NCBI GenBank assembly: GCA_020698575.1
Contig: CM036240.1
Span: 25,011,211-25,075,210, forward strand
Length of the DNA stretch: 64,000 bases
From: Bostrychus sinensis
Lineage: Eukaryota > Chordata > Actinopteri > Gobiiformes > Eleotridae
Reading direction: 5' to 3'
Below the pieces are notes generated by a model, which ran no database searches, was not told the DNA's origin, and worked only from the letters and a program-made list of their open reading frames with translations. Shown here in pieces: positions 37,801 to 48,621 of the stretch (positions within the stretch are counted from its first letter, which is position 1; the number at the start of each line of letters is the position of its first letter). The translations under genes were made by a program, and so were the position numbers.

Positions 37801-40347
37801 AAATGCGGACATGAGGCATCTTGTCTGCAGGGTTAAGGGTCATTGTTCTGAGTTGCACCTGGACAATGAGTGTCAGTTGCAATCCACCCAAAACACCAGT
37901 TTGAGACTGTTAAACTAATAAGAGCAATTAAAAGAGCCTCTTAGTCTGGGAGTAAGAATTTGTGGAATCTTTTGAGCGAGCACCTGGTCAACTGTCATGC
38001 AGTTGTCTGTCAGCACCACCGTTATCTGTCACATCAGAAAAAATCTTCACACTACCTGAGATGTCAGTTATCCAGAGCAGAGACAGACAGTGTGTAACTG
38101 TGCCTACACAGCAGTGGGGACTAAGATTCTTTGAACTATGTAAAAAGATTTATGATATTTAGCTGTGTATTTATAGAAGCTCTACATTCACATTGTGGGC
38201 TTTTGTTGAGATTTGCAAGGACAAAAGGTCCAGTTTTATATAGAGTAGTAGTCTGAATGTGGTGACTCAGGTTTCCATGGGGAGCATGTTATGTTACATG
38301 GAAAATGCACACAGTAATGTGTTTGAGACAAGGCACATATTTATGTGAGAAAGACAAATAGCGATAGGTGTTTCCATTTAATTTCCAGTTGATATAGGTT
38401 TGCAGTCAGGACCACCTATCTACTTACTTCCCCTGTGAAAATGCCCACTAGCTATCCCTGCAAAAAAAACAAAAAACAAAAAAAACAAAAAAAAAAAAAC
38501 AAACACTAAACATAGCTATCAATTATGACTTCAACCGGCACAATTATCATTTTAAAAACATCATAAACATGCCTAACCAACTTTGGGGAGCCCCACTTCT
38601 GACAGTGTGCTTCAGTTCAAAGACAAAAATGTGGTTATAGGATATTTAGAAAAGTTCAGACACTAATACTTACTGCAGGGCCTTGGGCTCCCCTCTCTCC
38701 TTTCTCACAAGAGCATCTCTGAGCCAGAGGGCACTTAGAGAAAAGAGTGATGTTTGAGGAGTTGTCAGAGAGATAATTTTATACTGTTGAAAATAAAAAC
38801 TTGAAATGCAATGATGTGAAAAGACTAATAAGAATACATACCCCTTCATTGGCCAAGTCCGTCTAACAAAAAAAACAACAGCCACATAACATTAAAGGAT
38901 CTTTCACATCAAATACTTTTTAAAATGTGTATAAAAAAATCAAATACATTTTCTATACTTGATAATACCTCAATTTATGTAGGACACACACAATTATTAT
39001 AGTCTGAATTGTTTTTTTTAATCTAAAGGAATGTACTGTTAGGTTGCATGACCCAAAAATGTACATCATCAGGGATGTGCCCAAACAAAATGAAAAATCT
39101 TGCTTAAGCTTAAAAGTGAGCTGTCTCTGACTTTTTTTCATTGTTGTACCACTGCCATCACTCTACAGCTTTTCATGTACCTGACTAAGCATGCCGGGGT
39201 GTAAACTGTAAATGCATGCCAATTCAGAGCAAAGCACAGTTGAATCTGAAGTGTTGAAAGATGAGGCATTATACTCACAATTTCAGTGACGATTTTTTTC
39301 ACTATGTCTTCATCCTGTAAATTGTGGAGGAAGTGTGAGGTGGGAGAGCTGGCAAGCAGACGAAGCTGTTCAACATTAGCTGGCTCTCTGGCGGTTCGTG
39401 TGATGCCCACAGTGAAGAATTTGATTCCTTGGTTCTTTGCATCAGCAACAGCAGAGAAAATGTCAGGGTTTCTTGGGTGAGACACACCATCTGTAAGTAG
39501 CACAGCTATTTTGACACTTCCAAGGTTAGATTCTTCCAAGTAAATTTTGGTCATGTTAGTGATGGCATAGGTGGTGTAGGTGCCGTGCCCAATGTAAACA
39601 ATAGGACTGATGCGGGTTTTGAAGTTGTCTGCTCCTCTCCAGTCTCTGAAGGTTTGCTCAGTGATAACATGACTGCTGTACTGGAGAAGAGCCACTCTCA
39701 ACCCCAAACGGCGGCCAGCCTGCAGCTCTATGCCCAGAAGAGAGTCCACCACATTCATAGCAAACTGCTTTTCCTGCTCATGATTGTCTTTGGCACTCTC
39801 CGAGCTGTCCAGCAGGAAGGACAGCTCTACTGTGCAGTCTTCATCAAGGATGGCTAGAGAAAGAATAAAAAGTGCAAAGATTTTTATAGATGCAAAGAGA
39901 TTAGCACTCCTGACTACAAAAAGAGAGTTCTGGCAGCTTCCTTTCACCATCCAAATACATGTCTGCATAGGTAGCTAAACTGACCACTGTAAAAGTGTAC
40001 CCACTTTACGTTCTAAACAGCTGAATGAGATAATATGATGTCTATTGTAAACAGCATGTATTGATGATGAGTTAATAGCCTTTATATTGTGTTAATAACC
40101 TTTTTATTTATTTGATTTTTTCAGCTAAATGCATAAGAATCAATTCTAAAACCATGTGTCAGTGTTAAAACAACAGTCCATTCATATTAATTGTTGCTTG
40201 TCTTTTCATTTAAACAAATATTTTACCTTGACCATCATAAAGATTTGCGGCAATTGGTTTAGCCTTGGACTTCTTGTATCCTGTGCTGGTAGCCCATACG
40301 TTGGTCAGTGCTGTGGCCAGCAGCATCAATGTGAGTGAATGAAACAT
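28874..40347 (-). CDS. col28a2: Type XXVIII collagen alpha chain (VWA - collagen - VWA - Kunitz), about 36 coding exons, about 1258 aa
   Basis: Exon 1 (40347-40227) encodes a signal peptide (MFHSLTLMLLATALTNVWA). Exon 2 (39853-39279) encodes VWA1 with MIDAS motif DSSES and LTDG. A 21-nt exon (38862-38842) and a Cys-rich exon (38733-38674, CPLAQRCSC) lead into 25 Gly-X-Y exons between 37619 and 30988, mostly 69 nt with some of 27, 36, 45, 54, 72 and 81 nt. Then come 30890-30854; VWA2 at 30781-30224 (DSSES, TDGQTD); an Asn/Gly-rich exon, 30145-29844; a Ser/Thr-rich exon, 29753-29414; and a Kunitz domain, 29161-28970, with six cysteines and Arg at P1 (GNCRSY). The last two codon bases plus TAA are placed at 28878-28874 by inference. 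Frame is unbroken. Collagen XXVIII is an extracellular-matrix protein around nerves and basement membranes. Paralogue assignment (a2) rests on position and is unsure. Confidence 0.88.
29458..29640 (-). repeat. Imperfect TCA/TCT triplet repeat encoding polyserine in the collagen gene
   Basis: Within the 29753-29414 exon, about 60 codons are mostly Ser with Thr, Ala and Leu, encoded by TCA/TCT/ACA triplets. The opposite strand reads as an Asp-rich ORF (GAT repeats), which is a shadow. Length variation between individuals would be likely. Confidence 0.75.
31085..31345. mobile_element. Teleost SINE/LINE-tail type repeat in a collagen intron
   Basis: TAATAGCGCCTTTCTAGATA, CCCAAAGCGCTTTACA, the CACAGCTGCCCTGGGTCAGA block, a GAAGCGTGGCAGCCAATCTG block and GTGTCTTGCCCAAGGACACA form a repeat seen very widely in fish genomes. 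Non-coding here. Confidence 0.65.
34190..35300. other. Collagen gene intron, nothing recognised
   Basis: AT-rich intron between the 69-nt exons 35369-35301 and 34189-34121. Several chance ORFs on the minus strand have no family resemblance and no collagen periodicity. Confidence 0.5.
35772..36417. other. Collagen gene intron, nothing recognised
   Basis: Lies between the exons 36471-36418 and 35771-35703. No repeat boundary or skipped Gly-X-Y exon was found on reading it. Confidence 0.45.
36740..36960. repeat. Pentanucleotide array (AAGAT/AAGAC)n with retroposon-like tail
   Basis: About 150 bp of alternating AAGAT and AAGAC pentamers (36740-36892) run into GCTTTTATTTGTCACATGCA and ACAATGAAATGTG, a tail shared by many fish retroposed repeats. 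It lies in the intron between collagen exons 37161-37117 and 36652-36608. Ser/Leu/Tyr-rich ORFs across it are artefacts. Confidence 0.85.
37620..38673. other. Collagen gene intron
   Basis: About 1 kb between the Cys-rich exon and the first long Gly-X-Y exon. An A-rich simple tract lies at 38461-38505. No additional exon recognised. Confidence 0.45.
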
Positions 40348-40405
40348 TCTTCCTCCTGCTTTGAAAAGACAAAAAAACAAACAAACAAAAAACAAGTAAC
40401 AGTAA

Positions 40406-40513
<108 letters not shown>

Positions 40514-40539
40514 ATGAGAATAAAAAGTGTATGCATCTA

Positions 40540-40695
40540 TATTGTAACCTTCAGGAGTACTATTGATGAGTGCAGTTCAAAAGTCCAAAACAGCTGAGAA
40601 GTGCAGTTGAGTTATCTCACAGCTACAACAGCAGAGTCTGTCATCCTGGGCCATTGAGACAGTGAGATCGTAGACAGACACTCCTCCTTTATAAA
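40540..40695 (-). promoter_or_regulatory. Probable collagen XXVIII promoter and 5' UTR exon
   Basis: On the minus strand TTTATAAAG (40695-40687) is a good TATA box. About 115 bp downstream a CCTGAAG|GTTACA donor (near 40545) could splice to the acceptor just before the start codon (TTTTCAAAGCAG|GAGGAAGA). The inferred leader would carry a 25-codon upstream ORF (40654-40577) with a CCCSC cluster, starting very near the cap. All of this is inference from motifs. Confidence 0.4.
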
Positions 40696-42120
40696 GGGGA
40701 ACTGATGCACTAAACCCCTCCTGTTGGCTCTCAGGATAGGGGTTGGCTGAAAGACAAACTGAAATAACTAATTACTATGAATTAATGCGGGATGTGTGAT
40801 TTTTCATCATTAGATTAGTGATTGTTTTATCATGCTTGTAACATTAGAAAACACATTTAACCTGTTTATTCCTCACTTAGAATTGCAATATGCAGCAATA
40901 GTGTCATGTTACAGCAAATGTAGAAAAAAGTTAGACTTGGTAATACGTATGATCTTAAATTTAGATGACAATTTAACTGGACAAAAAACTTTACATTTTG
41001 GTAATGTGAACAGTAATAATAATACATACCTTCACCAGTCTTCTTTCCAATAATGCCAATAACAAAGGTAAGACATGGTCATTTGTGGCTCTGTTTTAGA
41101 ACTTTTTATAAATATAGGATTAGCAGACATTTTTTTCAGTAGAAACAACTAAAATTTGTGTAAGTGTAATGATTTTACACAGGTGTGCATTTATACTGGC
41201 ATCAGTACCATATCATAAATTCTACAGAAAGCGGTCTTAAACTTTAGAGTTCATAATGGCAAAGTCCTTTTAACCTTTGGTCTTTGGCCTGGCACTGACC
41301 ATAATTACTTGCCTGAGGTCAAAGATGTTTAAATTAAAAACACAACTGAAACAAAGTAGACAAAAGGTCCATCTATCAATTGTCCAAGCTCTTATTTTAG
41401 ACTTGAGACCAATACTGTATAGATATTATCTTTTTTTTCTGCAATTAATGCAAAATATGCATTCAATCAAACAAGACTGAGAGAATACTATTGCCAATTC
41501 AAAGTCAATATAGCCAATTTTCATTTCACAGAAATTGTGACAAAACTATCTTTTGATTTTGCAAACTTGATTTCTATTGTTTCTTTCTTTCAACGTACAA
41601 AGTTAAATGTAAGCTGCTGGTGCGTCACCCAACAGACTGACCACTGTGGTGACCTTTACCATATTCCTGCTGTTGTTTAAAGATGAAGCCAGTCTTGTGC
41701 AGACTGGTCTAAGATACATAGAATCATCTTCATGCTTGTGCTCAAGGTGAAATGGCTTTGCATTGCAAGGCTCCAGGCAAAATGTAATTTGAGGAGACTA
41801 TCTGACACAAAGGAATGTTGCACTAAAAAATAGCAGACAAAAGCCACAAACGACTATGATTAATCATAGACAAACAAACTGTAGGATGTCTTAACATTAT
41901 GTTTAAAGTTATGACGAAAATGGTCTAATGAATTGATGTTTTTAGGCGAACATACATTTATAGGGTTTCCATTTCATTTTTCAGTTATATACTTATATAC
42001 AATTTATTGCTTCAGGAAAACTATCTGCAGTGGTTTGCTTTAACACAATTGTTAAGGACCTACCTACACAAAAGATACTGTATGATAATTTCGGTTGTAG
42101 GGTACTGCCCTCTCGCGGTA
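40696..42120. other. Divergent spacer between the collagen and atp5f1b genes
   Basis: AT-rich, no gene or clear repeat recognised until the CpG-bearing atp5f1b promoter begins at about 42100. Confidence 0.45.
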
Positions 42121-42123
42121 GCG

Positions 42124-42160
42124 AGTATAAAATACAACAGAGTGCGCATGCGCTAACCGG
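42124..42160 (+). promoter_or_regulatory. atp5f1b promoter with perfect NRF1 site
   Basis: TGCGCATGCGC (42143-42153) matches the nuclear respiratory factor 1 palindrome exactly. It lies 64 bp upstream of the atp5f1b ATG, and a TATAAAAT occurs at 42126-42133. NRF1 control is established for many nuclear genes of oxidative phosphorylation. Confidence 0.7.
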
Positions 42161-42216
42161 CAGCTGTGCGCTCCAAGATCAACCAGGCTGTGCCTTCACC
42201 TTCAGCCATCTTAACC

Positions 42217-45200
42217 ATGCTGGGAGCTGTGGGACGGTGCTGCACTGGGGCTCTTCGGGCATTTAGGCCTGGTGTCAGCTCTTTTAAAACATTAAATGGA
42301 AGACAGGCAGCTCTTTATTCTCGTAAGTATCTTGATTTAAATATCTGACATGGTGTATCCTCTACTTTGACGCTATACATGCATGCAAAGTAGGAGAGGC
42401 CTAAATTTGCCATTCATATTCATATTTGGCATACGTTATGTTTTTATAATAAAGTCACCAGGAAAAGTGACTTGTTCTACTGTGTATTGAGCGTTTTCAG
42501 TCCTAGGACTGGGTGACCTCTTTACTTTGAGTAAAACGGGTACACACTGTACAACTTCTAACACGCAAGTTTGGCTGCCGAACACTTTTGACATGACATT
42601 AATGACATGAAAACATGTTTAATGTTTTGTAAATTAAAGTTGTTCTTTCATGTTCATGTCTTTTTGTTTTAATACCACTCTTACCTTGGCTTGTCATTCT
42701 CTTTTAGGCAGGGGCTATGCTGCCCCAGCAGCACAGGCAGCTTTGGCCAATGGCCGCATAGTGGCTGTCATTGGTGCTGTGGTGGATGTTCAGTTTGATG
42801 AAGGCCTGCCTCCCATTCTCAATGCACTGGAGGTGGCCGGCCGTGAGAGCAGACTGGTCCTGGAAGTGGCACAGCATCTTGGTGAGAATACTTTTAATTA
42901 TCTATGTGTTCAGTGGGGGCTACTTCAGACAAGGCCTAACCTGGCTAATCTATTTCTTTAGGTGAAAACACTGTCAGAACTATTGCCATGGATGGTACTG
43001 AGGGTCTGGTCCGGGGCCAACAAGTTCTTGACACCGGAGCCCCCATCAGGATCCCTGTGGGCCCAGAGACTCTGGGTAGGATCATGAATGTCATTGGAGA
43101 GCCTATTGATGAGAGGGGCCCAATTAGTACTAAGCAGTAAGTAATGATGACATTGACTTTAGATGTCTAAAAAACAACAACTTAAAACAGCATAGCCTTG
43201 TGGTCTAGCAATACTTACCACAAGCTGTGGTTAACTGTTCTATTGCAGGACTGCTGCTATTCATGCTGAAGCCCCTGAATTCACTGACATGAGTGTGGAA
43301 CAAGAGATCTTGGTCACTGGCATAAAGGTGGTGGATCTACTGGCTCCCTATGCCAAGGGTGGAAAGATTGGTTGGTGACCTTGCTTTTCTACACTAACAT
43401 GATGCATATAGAATTACAGTGTCTATAAAAAGTATTCACCCCTTTAGCATTTTTCCTTTATTGTGCCTTACAACCAGGAACTTAAATGGATCATTGAAAG
43501 TTTTATTTCAGTCACTTTATATCGCATGCCAACAACTATGATGATGCAAAATATTATTTATTGTGAAGCAAATAAGAAAAAAAAAGAGACCAAAAACCTG
43601 ACAGTGCAGTATTCACCCCCGTAAGTCAGTCATGTAGAACCACCTCCTATAGGAAATTCTGGCTCCAAGTCTTAAGGATAAGTGTTTATGAGCTTGGTTC
43701 ATAAAATCACTGGGATTTGTGCTCATTCTTCATCTAAAAACTGCTACAGCTCCTTAAGTTAGATGGACTGTACAGCACTGTTTGTGTCTAATTACATTCA
43801 TGAATTTTCCTGTGTTTAGCCCCATCCTTCATTCCTTCAGTTCTGAGCAGTTTCTCTGTCCCTACCAATGACAAATATCCCCACAGCAGGACACTGCCAT
43901 CACCAGGCTTTACTTTAGAGAGGGGGCACAGTCAGGTGTTAGGTTTGTGCTGGACAGAGCATCTTTCATTGATGGTTCATTTTATTTGTATCTGACAGAG
44001 GATCTTCTTGTGTTTGGGGAGTCTCCCACGTGCCTTTTGGCAAAGACAAAATATGCTTTCCTATTATTTTCTCCAAGCAATGGTTCAGAGTGGTCCTGTG
44101 GACAGATACAACAGTCTCTGCTGTGGAGCTCTGCAGCTCTTTGGTTTTTGGTTGCCTCCCTGATGAATGCATTCCTTGTCTGGTTTGTTAGTTTTCAAAA
44201 GTCCTCTTTAGGCAGGTTTGGTGTGATTCCTTATGTTTTACATGTTGTAATGATGAATTAAATTGTGTTTTGTGGCAGTATGACAGTTAAACTGCAGACA
44301 GATGGACCTTATCTAACTGTTTCTTTGACTTCTGAGGATTAAGTACCACCGTATATTATTTAGGGGCTTCTTTAAAAAGGGCGTGGATACTTCTTATTTC
44401 TCCTCATATTTCTTATTTGCTTCACAATAAAAAATATTTTGCACTTTCATAGTTGTCATGTGATAAAAAGTGACTGACATAAACCTCCCAATGATCCATT
44501 TAACTTCCTGTTTGTAAGGCAACAATAATGGAAAAATGCCAAATGGGGTGAATACTTTTTATAGGCAGTGTATATATGGAACAGCTGTCTTCATATGTTT
44601 TTCCTTCAGGATTATTTGGGGGTGCTGGTGTTGGCAAGACTGTACTGATTATGGAGCTGATCAACAATGTGGCCAAAGCTCATGGTGGTTACTCTGTGTT
44701 TGCTGGAGTGGGGGAACGCACTCGTGAGGGAAATGACTTGTATCATGAAATGATTGAGTCTGGTGTGATTAATCTTAAAGACACCACCTCAAAGGTAACG
44801 GTTCACATTCGTCCCTGGTATCTATTCAATTTTAATTTTAAGTTGCATAATTGCAGGTAGCGCTGGTGTACGGTCAGATGAATGAGCCACCAGGTGCTCG
44901 TGCCAGAGTTGCACTGACTGGCCTGACAGTTGCTGAATATTTCCGTGATCAGGAAGGACAAGATGTGCTTCTCTTTATTGATAACATTTTCAGATTCACC
45001 CAGGCAGGCTCTGAGGTTTGTTCAGCAATGCTAATTCACACTGAAAACTGAAAAACAATGATTTTGTTTTTGCTGTTTGTGGTTTTATAATGGTGTCATT
45101 ATTTCTAGGTGTCTGCGCTACTGGGCCGTATTCCCTCTGCTGTAGGTTACCAGCCCACTTTGGCCACTGACATGGGAACCATGCAGGAAAGGATTACCAC

Positions 45201-45977
45201 AACAAAGAAGGGCTCTATCACCTCAGTACAGGTACATCAAGAACGTTTTAAACCAAAGCTCATTATCATTAATGTACTGGCAAAACATGAAATCTTTTTT
45301 GCTTCAGGCTATCTATGTGCCAGCTGATGACTTGACTGATCCTGCTCCAGCCACAACCTTTGCTCATTTGGATGCCACCACTGTGTTGTCCCGTGCTATA
45401 GCTGAGCTGGGAATCTATCCAGCTGTAGACCCCCTAGACTCCACCTCCCGTATCATGGATCCCAACATAGTCGGGGCGGAACACTATGATGTTGCTCGTG
45501 GTGTACAGAAGATTCTTCAGGCATGTACTGGATTGTATATCTATCTATAATAACCATAGCAGAGCTGGCCTAACTCAAAATCTGCATGTTGTAGGACTAC
45601 AAATCATTGCAGGACATCATTGCCATCTTAGGAATGGATGAGTTGTCTGAGGAAGACAAGCTCACTGTAGCTCGTGCTCGCAAAATCCAGCGCTTCCTGT
45701 CTCAGCCTTTCCAGGTAGCAGAAGTCTTCACTGGCCACTTGGGCAAGCTGGTGCCTCTGAAGGAAACGATCAAAGGCTTCAAAAGTATTCTTGCAGGTAA
45801 TTTTCATGTAATACATTTAAAAATGTATAAGTTTTATTGTTTTTTGATGTGGAATGACTCTTTTGGTTATCTCCTGAAGGTGAATATGATGCACTGCCAG
45901 AGCAGGCTTTCTACATGGTGGGTCCAATTGAAGAAGTTGTGCAAAAGGCTGAGAAATTGGCTGAAGAGCATTCATAA
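42217..45977 (+). CDS. atp5f1b: ATP synthase F1 subunit beta, mitochondrial, 10 exons, 518 aa
   Basis: Exons: 42217-42322, 42708-42881, 42962-43136, 43249-43370, 44610-44794, 44857-45015, 45109-45231, 45308-45520, 45595-45796, 45880-45977. The precursor starts MLGAVGRCCTGALRAFRPG, an Arg-rich presequence ending near RRGYAAPAAQ. Seen in order are VIGAVVDVQFDEGLP (beta-barrel), the P-loop GGAGVGKT (about residues 196-203), GERTREGNDLY, the Walker B segment DVLLFIDNIFRF, and DELSEED in exon 9, ending LAEEHS. It is the catalytic subunit of the F1 head, making ATP from ADP and phosphate on the matrix face. Intron 4 has a weak GTTGGT donor and holds a Tc1/mariner-type element; intron 8 starts with GC. 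Human is 529 aa. Confidence 0.98.
43417..44570. mobile_element. Non-autonomous Tc1/mariner-type element in atp5f1b intron 4
   Basis: Ends CAGTGTCTATAAAAAGTATT and the complement of CACTGCCTATAAAAAGTATT, with inverted arms of about 190 bp (for example GCCTTACAACCAGGAA against the 44505-44525 region), flanked by TA on both sides. The interior shows no intact transposase. A diverged second copy lies in lrp2 intron 14. Confidence 0.85.
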
Positions 45978-46191
45978 CTATTGGATAAGTCTGAAGGAAC
46001 ATTTGTACAGTAATTCCCATATTATTAAAAAAATCAGATTCAAGACCTTTTTTTTTTCTCTGTAAACCAATTAAAAGACATTGTAATATATGTTTTTGTG
46101 TTTAATTTTTCTCCAATAACTTCTAGCAACAATAAGTTAAAGCTTAGGTTTTATTTTGTAGAAGCATAGTAGTGGCCTAAGGTGCTTAACT

Positions 46192-48535
46192 TTAGCCCGT
46201 CATGAGTTGAAGTTTCTTATTTAGTTCCCGTTCTTGTATAAGGAGATTTGTGCTGTGCTCTTTAAAAGCTTCAAAGTCCTAGAAACAAATTGGAAAAATT
46301 AGTGTGCAGCCAAACATGTATTCAGCTTCCAAGTTCATAATAAATTATAAACCTTTTTTAGGTTCTCATATTTTGTTGTGGTTTCTTCAAGGGCACTCTG
46401 GAGGGACTTCACTTTGACATCGGTGTTAACTGCTTCAGTCTCCCTTTTAAACCTGATGGATGAAAAAAATCCTTGTTACTTATTTAAAATTATAACCTTG
46501 TAGATCATAGTATCGTTTTACCTCTCCTCTGCTTTAGTTCTCAGTCTTTTTTCTTCTTTCAATTTTAATTCCATTTGTTCAAGTTTCTCCTGTCTCTCCT
46601 GTAAAGGTGATTCATTAATCCTCAAAATTAAGTTACTGCTCATTTCTGATAAAAGTAGCTTATTAAATACCTGAATTAGTTTTCCTCTTTCTACTGATAG
46701 ATGCAAAAGTTTGTCCTTCTCTTCGGTAAGTGTTGCAATGGACTCCATCATGTTGATCTCCTTTGAAGTATGCTCTTCTTTATTTTTTTTAAGCTGTGCC
46801 TTTAAATCTGACCACAGAAAACATTTTACTTTGTACTCTTTTGCAATGTAAGGCTTTGTTAAATGCAGAAAAACTGCTTCTCACCATTACACACGGCAAG
46901 ATTGTTTCTCTGCATTTCTTTTCCAGACTGCATTTTCTCAATGAGTGATGCTTGTTTGGCCTCATAATCATGAGCTTGCTTGTGAAGTTTGGCCTTAAAT
47001 CCTGCAATTTTCTCACTTGAACCATAATTTGAGTTAGCACAAATTACAAAACATGTTAATGCAATTATTTTAAAATTACAAGATTTCTCTGACTTCAAAG
47101 TCTTACCTGTACTCATTTTCTTTCATTGCGTGTTTTTCTTTTAAATGTTTGACTTCTTGTGCAAGACTTTGTACAATTGCCTCTTTGTCTTGTAATTTTT
47201 TGGAGAAAAGTGTTTCATTTTCTGTCCTAAGTTGTTGGTTTTGTAGTGTTAACTCAGCATTCTGACTTTTGTACTCATCTTTAAAAACAATTATAGCTTG
47301 ATTGTTGGCAGCCAAAACCATAAATCTTTTTTCCAACATCTCTGATTTCTTTTTTTCTTCCTCCAGTTCTTTATGACAGTCTGTTATTTTGTCCTCTAGC
47401 TCCAAATTAATTTTCTGCAAAGCCTGGCATCGGAGAAGGAGCTCATCTGATCTCTGCTTGAGTATAGATAGCAGAGTTGACTGTTCATCAATCCTGGACC
47501 GCAGCACCTCTGTGTCTGTGGCATCTGCTCCAGAAAAGACCCAGAGCTTTTCCAGAGCATGGTGCATACACTGTAATTCCTGAATAGAAGATGGTGTTAG
47601 TCACTTGTGTCAGTAAAAGGTTATCAATGTTGAAAACGTATAACTTAATCTTAACATTTTATATCATATTAACTCTTTCTTGCACAACAACCACATACGT
47701 GGACATACACTTTAATTCAATTCTAAGTAACTTTATCATTAGAGAATTCTCATAAAGGTAAGTGGTAGTATTTTTAAGCTCCCTGCCCCCCCTCCCTCAT
47801 ATTATCTAAAAATAAACATAAACGCAAGAAAACTGATCATGGTGACCATGTGCAAAATGTTCCAGGCATTTTTGGCCAAAGTTTCTATTCAAAAAGGTCC
47901 AGTGAAGTAAAAAAAAAATAGCTTCAAGTAATGGTAGAGCTTCAAAATGCAAAAAGTAGAAATGGGAGTGAGACAAAGAAAATTTGAGTAAGCAATTTAT
48001 TAAAAATCACAAATGAAATGGGGTTTTCATCAGCTGATTAAAAGTTTAAGACCATAGCTCAAAAAACCCAACACCCCCCCTTGCCATCCATCCCCAAATG
48101 TTCTGTATTGGATTTAGGTAAGGGGAACACGCAGGAGGGTGCAAAAGAGTGACGATATTCTCCTGAGATTCTCCTGTTTCATTTTGTTTCTTTAAAGAAA
48201 TTCAAAATGACACTGTACACTTACACGGCACTTTTTACATGTAATCTCAGTTATGTAACAGTTGTAACGTTAATTAACGTTAGTTTTTAACCTTAAATAA
48301 CATTTTAGTGAGTAAACATTTGCAAACTTGGACTGTGAGCAAGTGACGGCTAACAATAACGTAACATTAAGGCTCTTTTAGGTGGGCGGCTAACAAAACA
48401 TCAGGTTAACAAATAACATAGGCATGAACAAAAACTTAAGAAGTTAAAGTTAACAAGTGATTAAGTAGACACTAACGTTACCTCCACGGACTTGCCCTCT
48501 GCAAAGTTTTCTTCATTTGTCTCTGAGTCTTCCAT
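46192..48535 (-). CDS. ccdc89: Coiled-coil domain-containing protein 89, 7 exons, 352 aa
   Basis: Minus-strand exons: 48535-48482, 47579-47107, 47015-46885, 46807-46671, 46598-46522, 46452-46353, 46278-46192; frame closes to 352 residues against 374 in human. Apart from a short acidic N-terminus the protein is one long heptad-rich coiled coil. Family blocks are LRSRIDEQSTLLSILKQRSDE, RFMVLAANNQ...VFKDEYKSQN, LLHLSVERGKLIQ and the C-terminal EAFKEHSTNLL...ERELNKKLQ. Exon 3's acceptor (TTCAAG|TG) has a poor pyrimidine tract but a good CTAAC branch site. CCDC89 (BOIP) is testis-enriched in mammals, and its role is poorly known. A perfect X-box lies 72 bp upstream. It converges on atp5f1b, with 214 bp between stop codons. 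Confidence 0.86.
47890..48185. mobile_element. Fragment of a Tc1-like element in ccdc89 intron 1
   Basis: The GGGGTTTTCATCAGCTGATT and AAAGTTTAAGACCATAGCTC blocks resemble the terminal part of a common fish Tc1-type repeat. The other end and any transposase are missing. Confidence 0.45.
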
Positions 48536-48606
48536 AGTTGGAAAACGTTTTCTCCTCGGTGGAAAACTAATTACTTTTTGCCCAGCCGTCGAAAACTTCA
48601 AGTTAG

Positions 48607-48621
48607 GTTGCTAATAGCAAC
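48607..48621. promoter_or_regulatory. Perfect RFX X-box palindrome upstream of ccdc89
   Basis: GTTGCTAATAGCAAC is two perfect inverted X-box half-sites with a three-base spacer. It lies 72 bp upstream of the ccdc89 start codon and about 690 bp upstream of lrp2, in their shared divergent promoter region. AAGATGGCGCTAT (about 48668-48680), a YY1-like sequence, lies further out. Confidence 0.7.

Noticed and set aside
43137..43248. Possible C/D box snoRNA in atp5f1b intron 3 (AATGATGA C box), since mammalian ATP5B introns host SNORD59 as I recall
   Set aside because: No convincing D box (CTGA) or terminal stem is visible at the right distance; the other atp5f1b introns also lack the box pair.
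43947..44261. 104-codon ORF inside atp5f1b intron 4
   Set aside because: Lies within the TA-flanked repeat element, and the homologous region in lrp2 intron 14 is not open.
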